From Streptomyces uncialis (GTDB lineage Bacteria; Actinomycetota; Actinomycetes; Streptomycetales; Streptomycetaceae), in contig NZ_LFBV01000001.1 in NCBI RefSeq assembly GCF_001905345.1, forward strand, positions 1,003,321 through 1,067,320: 64,000 nt of DNA. The letters run 5' to 3'. The notes under the pieces were generated by a model. The model ran no database searches. It had not been told where the DNA came from and saw only the letters and a program-made list of their open reading frames with translations. Below are positions 58,772-64,000 of this stretch, one piece after another. The translations under genes and the position numbers were made by a program. Each line of letters starts with the position of its first letter. Position 1 is the first letter of the stretch.

Positions 58772-59533
58772 ATGGGCGCGGGCCACGCCCACCAGCTGTA
58801 CGTCCCCGGCCGGACCCCGGTGCACCGGCTGCCGCCGCACACCAAACTGACGGCCGTCCTGTGCTTCGTCCTGGTCGTCGTGTCGACACCGCGCACCGCC
58901 GTAGGGGCCTTCGCCGGATACGCCGCGCTGCTCGGCGCCGTCACCTGCGCGGCCCGGCTCCCGGCCGGACTGGTGGGCCGGAGGCTGCTGATCGAGGTGC
59001 CGTTCGTCGTGTTCGCGGTGGCGCTGCCGTTCGTCGCCGAAGGGGAACGCACCGACGTCCTCGGAGCGTCCCTGAGCATCGACGGACTCTGGGGCGCGTG
59101 GAACGTCCTGGCCAAGGGCACCCTGGGGGTGGCCGCGTCGGTACTGCTCGCCGCCACCACCGAACTGCGCGGACTGCTCCTCGGACTGGAGCGGCTGCGG
59201 CTGCCGCAGCCGCTGGTCCAGATCGCGATGTTCATGATCCGCTACGGGGACGTGGTCACCGACGAGGCCCGGCGGATGCGGATCGCCCGGGAGTCCCGGG
59301 GGTACACGGCCCGGGGGATACGGCAGTGGGGGGTGCTGGCGCGGACCGCCGCCACGCTGTTCATCCGCTCCTACGAACGGGGCGAGCGGGTGTACCTGGC
59401 GATGCTCAGCCGCGGCTACACCGGAACCCTCCGGGTCACCGAACCGGTGCCCGCGGGGCGCACCGAGTGGGTACGCGCCCTGGCCCTCCCGGCCTCGGCG
59501 CTGCCCCTATGCGTCCTGGCCTGGACCCGGTGA
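58772..59533 (+). CDS. ECF transporter T component (CbiQ/NikQ)
   Basis: 253 residues. Membrane T component: HRLPPHTKLTAVLCFVLVVVSTPR at the start, about five to six helices, and the coupling helix motifs with ARRMRIARESRGYTARG (the ARESRG box) and AMLSRGYTG near the end. It joins the metal-binding S unit to the ATPase. It follows cbiM by 4 bases; the ATPase gene is 61 bases downstream. Confidence 0.93.
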   Translation: MGAGHAHQLYVPGRTPVHRLPPHTKLTAVLCFVLVVVSTPRTAVGAFAGYAALLGAVTCAARLPAGLVGRRLLIEVPFVVFAVALPFVAEGERTDVLGASLSIDGLWGAWNVLAKGTLGVAASVLLAATTELRGLLLGLERLRLPQPLVQIAMFMIRYGDVVTDEARRMRIARESRGYTARGIRQWGVLARTAATLFIRSYERGERVYLAMLSRGYTGTLRVTEPVPAGRTEWVRALALPASALPLCVLAWTR

Positions 59534-59594
59534 GGAACACGACGGCAGGCCCGTCACCGGCACAGCGGGAACTCACGGAAGAGGTGGCGGACGG

Positions 59595-60386
59595 GTGGAC
59601 ACGGGCGCGCTCCCGCACGGCGGGGAACGAACGGCACGGGAACCGGACTCGCTGGTGGTGGCGGGCCTCGCCTTCGCCTACCCGGACGGCCACCAGGCCC
59701 TGTACGGGGTGGACCTGCGGATCGGCCGGGGCGAACGCGTCGCCCTCCTCGGCCCCAACGGCGCCGGGAAGACCACCCTCGTCCTCCATCTCAACGGCAT
59801 CCTCACCCCCGGCGCGGGCAGCGTGACCGTCGCCGGACTGCCGGTGGGCCCCGGCACCATGCCGGAGATCCGCCGCCGGGTCGGCCTCGTCTTCCAGGAC
59901 CCCGACGACCAGCTGTTCATGCCGACCGTCCGCGAGGACGTGGCCTTCGGCCCGGCCACCGCCGGACTGCGCGGCACCCGGCTGTCGGAACGGGTCGACG
60001 AAGCCCTCGGCCTCGTCGGGATGAGCGCGTACGCCGACCGCCCCCCGCACCACCTCTCCTACGGCCAGCGCCGCCGGGTCGCCGTCGCCACGGTCCTCGC
60101 GATGCGCCCCGAGATCCTGGTCCTCGACGAGCCCTCGTCCAATCTCGACCCCGCCGCGCGCCGCGAACTCGCCGACATCCTGCGCGCGCTGGACGTCACC
60201 GTCCTGATGGTCACCCACGACCTCCCGTACGCCGCGGAACTCTGCCCCCGCTCGCTCGTCCTGAGCGAGGGCGTGATCGCCGCCGACGGACCGACGGGCA
60301 CCCTGCTCCGCGACCCGGAACTGATGCGGCGCCACCGCCTGGAACTGCCGTACGGCTTCGACCCCCGGGCCGTCCCGGGCGGCTGA
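59595..60386 (+). CDS. ECF transporter ATPase (CbiO/NikO)
   Basis: 263 residues from a GTG at 59595. Walker A GPNGAGKTT starts at residue 53, the Q-loop is in VGLVFQDPDDQLFMPTVREDVAFG (typical of CbiO), the signature is LSYGQRRRVAVA, Walker B is ILVLDEPSSNLDPA, and the H-loop is LMVTHDLPYA. A 20-residue N-terminal tail precedes the domain. Only one ATPase gene is present, so a homodimer is expected. Confidence 0.94.
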   Translation: MDTGALPHGGERTAREPDSLVVAGLAFAYPDGHQALYGVDLRIGRGERVALLGPNGAGKTTLVLHLNGILTPGAGSVTVAGLPVGPGTMPEIRRRVGLVFQDPDDQLFMPTVREDVAFGPATAGLRGTRLSERVDEALGLVGMSAYADRPPHHLSYGQRRRVAVATVLAMRPEILVLDEPSSNLDPAARRELADILRALDVTVLMVTHDLPYAAELCPRSLVLSEGVIAADGPTGTLLRDPELMRRHRLELPYGFDPRAVPGG

Positions 60387-60461
60387 CGGCCCCGCCGGGA
60401 ATCCCGGTGACCCGGTGGCGGTTACACGGGACGCCACCACCGCGACACGGGGGACGAGGAC

Positions 60462-61703
60462 ATGAGCGCGACGACGGACACGGGTGCACCCACGGGTACG
60501 GCCACGACGGCGGACACCGGTACGCCGCCGGTCGTGCACGGGACGGTCGCCGAAGGGTTCGAGGGCGTCCGGGACGCGTTCGCCCGCAACTTCACCGAAC
60601 GCGGTGAGCGCGGCGCCGCGCTCACCGTCCACCGCGACGGACGGCCCGTGGCCGATCTGTGGGCCGGTACCCGGGACGTGGACGCGGCACCCGGCGGCGA
60701 GCCCTGGCGGCAGGACACCGCGCAGATCGTCCGCTCCGCGACGAAGGGCGTGGCCGCCGCCGCGCTGCTCCTGCTGCACCAGCGCGGGCAACTCGACCTC
60801 GACGCCCCCGTCGCCGCCTACTGGCCCGAGTACAAGGCCGAGGGCAAGGAACGCACCCTGGTCCGGCATGTGCTCGCCCACCGCGCCGGGATACCCGCCC
60901 TGGACCGGCCGCTCACCCCCGCCGAGGCCGCCGATCCGGAGCGCACCGCCGCCGCGGTCGCCGCGCAGCGGCCGTTCTGGGAGCCCGGCACCGACCACGG
61001 CTACCACGCCCACACCTACGGCTGGCTGACCGCCGAACTCGTCCGCCGGGTCACCGGTGTCCCCTTCGGGACCTGGGTCGACCAGGAGATCGCCCGGCCC
61101 CTCGGCCTCGACCTGTGGGTCGGACTGCCGCCGGAGCGGGCGCGGCGGGTGGGCCGCATCGGTTCCACCGAGGCACCCGTCAGCGCGTCCGACGGTCCCC
61201 GGCTGCGGCCCCGGCGCGGGGTGTCCGAGGCGTACGCCGACCCCGGCTCCCTCACCCGGCGGGCGTTCGCCGCGATCAGCCCCGTGCCCGACGAGAACGA
61301 CCCCGCGTACCGGGCGGCCGTGCTGCCCGCGTCGAACGGGATCATGACGGCCCGCGCGCTGTCCCGCTTCCACGCCGCGCTGATCGGTCCGGTGGACGGC
61401 GCCCCGCCGCTGTTCGACCCGGCGACCCTGGACCTCGCGCGGGCCGAGGCGTCCGCCGGACCCGACCGGGTCCTCGTCATCACCACCCGCTTCGGTGCCG
61501 GGTTCATGCTGCACGGCTCCGCGTCACCGCTGCTGGGCCCCGGCTCGTTCGGCCACCCCGGCCGCGGCGGCCCGCTCGGCTTCGCCGACCCGCAGAGCGG
61601 GACCGCCTTCGGCTACGTCACCAACGGACTGCGTAAGTCGGTGACGTCCGACGCCCGCGCCCAGGCACTGGTCCGCGCGGTACGGAGCGCGCTCGCCAGC
61701 TGA
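60462..61703 (+). CDS. Serine hydrolase of the beta-lactamase/EstB family
   Basis: 413 residues. A Thr/Gly/Ala-rich N-terminal tail, then GFEGVRDAFARNFTERGERGAALTVHRDGRPVADLWAG. The nucleophile motif SxxK is SATK in IVRSATKGVAAAAL; YHAHTYGWLTAELV takes the place of the YxN region, and the GHPGRGG-type FGHPGRGGPLGFADPQSG is the third motif. EstB-like members are esterases rather than beta-lactamases. No signal peptide is present. GAGGAC precedes the ATG at 60462. It may be co-transcribed with the ECF genes, but the link is unclear. Confidence 0.88.
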   Translation: MSATTDTGAPTGTATTADTGTPPVVHGTVAEGFEGVRDAFARNFTERGERGAALTVHRDGRPVADLWAGTRDVDAAPGGEPWRQDTAQIVRSATKGVAAAALLLLHQRGQLDLDAPVAAYWPEYKAEGKERTLVRHVLAHRAGIPALDRPLTPAEAADPERTAAAVAAQRPFWEPGTDHGYHAHTYGWLTAELVRRVTGVPFGTWVDQEIARPLGLDLWVGLPPERARRVGRIGSTEAPVSASDGPRLRPRRGVSEAYADPGSLTRRAFAAISPVPDENDPAYRAAVLPASNGIMTARALSRFHAALIGPVDGAPPLFDPATLDLARAEASAGPDRVLVITTRFGAGFMLHGSASPLLGPGSFGHPGRGGPLGFADPQSGTAFGYVTNGLRKSVTSDARAQALVRAVRSALAS

Positions 61704-61758
61704 ACCGGGGGCCGCCCGGGGCTCGTCGGGACACGATCATGACGGGTACGTTCCGGTC

Positions 61759-62550
61759 ATGACTCGTACAGCGCGGTTCGAAGGACACGGAGTGATGATC
61801 ACCGGCGCGGGCCGGGGGATCGGGGCGGCCACGGCCCGCCGGTTCGCGGCGGAGGGCGCGGGGGTCCTCGTCACGGACATCGACATGGACAACGCGGCGC
61901 GGGTCGTCGCGGAGATCCGGGACGCGGGCGGCACGGCGGAGGCGTTCGGCTGCGATGTGACCGACCGGGGGCAGGTCGACGCGGCGGTCACCCGCGCGGT
62001 CGAGGCGTTCGGATCGCTGGACGTGCTCGTCAACAACGCGTACGCCTGCCATCCCGACACCCCGCTGTTCGAGGACGGGTCCGACGAGGTGTGGAACACC
62101 GATCTGGAGGTGACCCTCACCGGCGCGTACCGCTGTGCGCGGGCCGCGCTGCCCGCCCTCGTGTCGTCCGGGCGGGGCGCCATCGTCAACGTCGGCTCCG
62201 TCAACGGCATCCAGGACTTCGGCTGCCACGCCTACAGCGCGGCGAAGGCCGGACTGATGTCGCTGACCCGGACCCTCGCGGGGCATGCCGCCGGGCGGGG
62301 GGTACGGGTCAACCTCGTCGCGCCGGGGACGGTGCGGACGCCCGCGTGGTCCGAGCAGGGCAACGACGTCGACCGCGTCGGGGGGCTCTACCCGCTGGGG
62401 CGGGTCGGGGAGCCGGAGGACATCGCGGCGGCCGTCGCGTTCCTGGCGTCCTCCGACGCGGCGTGGATCACGGGGGTGTCGCTTCCCGTGGACGGCGGCT
62501 TGCTGGCCGTCAACACGGCGTTCAGGGCGGTGTCGTTCGACGAGGCGTAG
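61759..62550 (+). CDS. Short-chain dehydrogenase/reductase
   Basis: 263 residues. Classical SDR: VMITGAGRGIGAATARRFAAEGA, FGSLDVLVNNAYACHPDTPL, VNVGSVNGIQDFGCHAYSAAKAGL with the catalytic Tyr-x-x-x-Lys (YSAAK), RVNLVAPGTVRTPAW, and the C-terminal AWITGVSLPVDGGLLA. Likely NAD(P)(H)-dependent oxidation or reduction of an unknown alcohol or ketone. The stop is followed by the composite repeat copy C. Confidence 0.9.
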   Translation: MTRTARFEGHGVMITGAGRGIGAATARRFAAEGAGVLVTDIDMDNAARVVAEIRDAGGTAEAFGCDVTDRGQVDAAVTRAVEAFGSLDVLVNNAYACHPDTPLFEDGSDEVWNTDLEVTLTGAYRCARAALPALVSSGRGAIVNVGSVNGIQDFGCHAYSAAKAGLMSLTRTLAGHAAGRGVRVNLVAPGTVRTPAWSEQGNDVDRVGGLYPLGRVGEPEDIAAAVAFLASSDAAWITGVSLPVDGGLLAVNTAFRAVSFDEA

Positions 62551-62573
62551 GTCCCCGGGAGCCGCCGAGTACC

Positions 62574-63281
62574 GAGGTCCGTCCAGGTGGACGAACTTCG
62601 TTCCTGTGTCGTCGCTCGTCGTTTTCGCGCAGTTCCCCGCGGGTCGCCTTCGCTTGCGCTTCCCAGGTCCGTCCGGCTGGACGAACTTCGTTCCTGTGCC
62701 GTCGCTCGTCGTTTTCGCGCAGTTCCCCGCGCCCCTGGGTTCCCTGTACTGGGCGTACTTCGTTCCTGTGCCGTCGTTCGTGGGTTTCGCGCAGTTCCCC
62801 GCGCCCCAGGATGCTGCCCCATTGCGGTCGCTCTTCGGGTGCGGGTCGCTTTCGCGCAGTTCCTCGCGCCCCTGGGGTTCCCCACCTGGGCGTACTTGTT
62901 CCTGTTCGGGTACTCCGGGGGTGCGCAGTTCCCCGCGCCCCTGACGGGGCGCCCCAACTGGGGCTGTTCTCAGTCTGCGGGTGGGCTGTCAGTTACCGGG
63001 GTCGGGGTTCAAACCCCCCTCCTCGCGGAGTCGCGCTGCTGCGGGAGGGGGTGGGCGGGAATCTCTGCCCGCAGACTCCGATGCTCTTCAGTAGATCCGC
63101 TGGACGTCGTACCGAGCGTGTCGGATCGAGGACGGAGAATCCCGACCGGCACCGACCCGAAGAACCGGCCGGACGCGCCCCAAAGGGGCGCGGGGAACTG
63201 CGCGAAACCACCGAGCGACGGCACCGGAACGAAGTTCGTCCAGCCGGACGGACCTCGGAGGCGCAAGCGAAGGCGACCCGC
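62574..63281. repeat. Composite intergenic repeat, copy C
   Basis: The plus-sense left half (62574-62950) has several tandem copies of GGGTCGCCTTCGCTTGCGCTTCC-type ends, CGTTCCTGTGCCGTCG and GCGCAGTTCCCCGCGCCCCT. The core (about 62950-63170) matches copy A, with 66 identical nt at 63029-63094. The inverted right half includes the 8-bp hairpin at 63174-63192 and ends with GCGCAAGCGAAGGCGACCC (to 63279). The right end abuts the stop codon of the penicillin-binding protein gene. Confidence 0.8.
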
Positions 63282-64000
63282 TCAGGAAGACTTCAGCAGC
63301 TTCGCGACCAGCGGCCCCGCGGACTTCCCGCCCCGGCCGCCCTCCTGGACGACGGCCGCCGCGGCCACGTCACCGCGCCAGGCGGTGAACCAGCCGTTCG
63401 GCTTCTTCTGGCCGTCGACCTCGGCGGACCCGGTCTTCGCCCCGATGTCCGCGCCGAGCCCGGCCATCGCCTCCGCGGCGGAACCGGACGTCGCCGTGTA
63501 CTGGAGCAGGTCCCGCAGCTGGCGCTGCGCGTCGCCGTCCATCGCACGCGGTGTGCGCGCCAGGGTCCGGTCGTCCACGTCGGGGGCGACGAGGTACGGC
63601 TGCTTGAAGGTGCCCGTCTTCGCGGTCGCCGCGACGCTCGCCATGTTCAGCGGGTTGGCCCGGACCCCGCCCTGCCCGATCAGCGACGCCGCCTTCGACG
63701 CGTCCTGCTGCACGGGCACCGAACCGTCGAACGACGGCACCCCTATCGACCAGTTGTCGCGGCCGAGCCCGAAGACGTCCTGGGCCAGCTTGGTCAGGTC
63801 GTCGTCCTTCAGCTTCTTGGACTGCGTGATGAAGGCCGTGTTGCACGACGACGCGAAGCTCGCGCGGAACGTCCCGTTCTTGATCTGGAACTTCTCCAGG
63901 TTCTGGAACTTCCAGCCCCCGTAAGACGAGTACTTGGGACACGGGTGCTTCTTGTCCGACTTCGCGAGATCCTTCTCCAGCAGCAGGGCCGCCGAGACGA
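63282..64000 (-). CDS. Penicillin-binding transpeptidase, C-terminal part (partial)
   Basis: The gene enters from the right edge. Reading leftward from 64000, the visible ~239 residues include SSCNTAFITQS (the SxN motif with Cys between), GLGRDNWSIGVPSFDG, ASLIGQGGVRANPLNMASVAA and the KTG motif in GAKTGSAEVDGQKKPNGWF. The SxxK serine lies beyond the window. It is a class B-type transpeptidase that cross-links peptidoglycan; in Streptomyces such proteins are often lipid-anchored or single-pass. It stops at 63282 next to the composite repeat. Confidence 0.93.
   Translation of the reverse strand, partial: VSAALLLEKDLAKSDKKHPCPKYSSYGGWKFQNLEKFQIKNGTFRASFASSCNTAFITQSKKLKDDDLTKLAQDVFGLGRDNWSIGVPSFDGSVPVQQDASKAASLIGQGGVRANPLNMASVAATAKTGTFKQPYLVAPDVDDRTLARTPRAMDGDAQRQLRDLLQYTATSGSAAEAMAGLGADIGAKTGSAEVDGQKKPNGWFTAWRGDVAAAAVVQEGGRGGKSAGPLVAKLLKSS

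Noticed and set aside
62995..63030. tRNA-like T arm (GGGTTCAAACCC-type) in repeat copy C
   Set aside because: No acceptor, D or anticodon stems can be built around it, and copy A has lost the pairing (GGTTGAACCA).

Overview
High-GC DNA with strongly G/C-biased third codon positions, frequent GTG/TTG starts and several Streptomyces-type genes (the sigma factor HrdD, an SsgA-like protein, the divisome protein SepX, a Nur-type operator) indicates a Streptomyces chromosome, in its conserved part. I see no integrase, transposase, phage gene or CRISPR array. All calls come from reading translations and DNA motifs by eye; no database was searched.

Layout. 1-9.5 kb: edge of a probable MarR-type gene, an extradiol (LigB/DODA) dioxygenase, a questin-oxidase-like protein, hrdD with a SigR-type promoter, a WYL regulator divergent from a drug-efflux MFS gene, and a DUF6227-like protein. 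9.5-24 kb: leftward LtrA-like / small membrane protein / P1 peptidase operon, mscL, a SAF-domain protein, MTA phosphorylase, an FmdB zinc ribbon, an MFS gene, a cation/H+ antiporter, a rightward penicillin-acylase-family enzyme and 5-formyl-THF cyclo-ligase. 24-30 kb: galU - moeA/glp-like - moaC - mog - rimJ-like - sepX. This resembles the corynebacterial galU-glp-rimJ-glpR order and so links a gephyrin-like MoeA to a divisome membrane protein. 30.2 kb: tRNA-Ala(CGC), just after twelve perfect GCCTGCC heptamers.

31-39 kb: a GntR regulator divergent from a tight eight-gene operon for four-carbon acid sugars (2-hydroxyacid dehydrogenase, OtnI-like isomerase, racemase-like protein, DUF1537 kinase OtnK, class II aldolase/decarboxylase OtnC). 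It ends with an unusual transport set: a ModA-like binding protein without a signal peptide, a DctM-like permease and a 79-residue two-helix membrane protein. 39-46 kb: GNAT, exonuclease III, a small conserved protein and a Baeyer-Villiger monooxygenase / alpha-beta hydrolase / SDR operon divergent from a MerR regulator. 46-56 kb: tricorn-type protease, a TetR/membrane protein/GNAT operon with Gly-Thr-Ala tracts, and a TetR next to an MMPL exporter. 56-64 kb: small HTH-like protein, SsgA-like protein, a nickel/cobalt ECF transporter (CbiMN-Q-O) behind a Nur-box-like palindrome, a beta-lactamase-fold esterase, an SDR and the 3' end of a penicillin-binding protein gene.

Two themes stand out. 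Dispersed intergenic repeats (39.1-39.7, 56.0-56.3, 62.6-63.3 kb) abut gene 3' ends; two of them have near-perfect terminal inverted repeats and share an identical 66-nt core. Short tandem repeats, coding and non-coding, are unusually common, including large low-complexity insertions inside catabolic enzymes.
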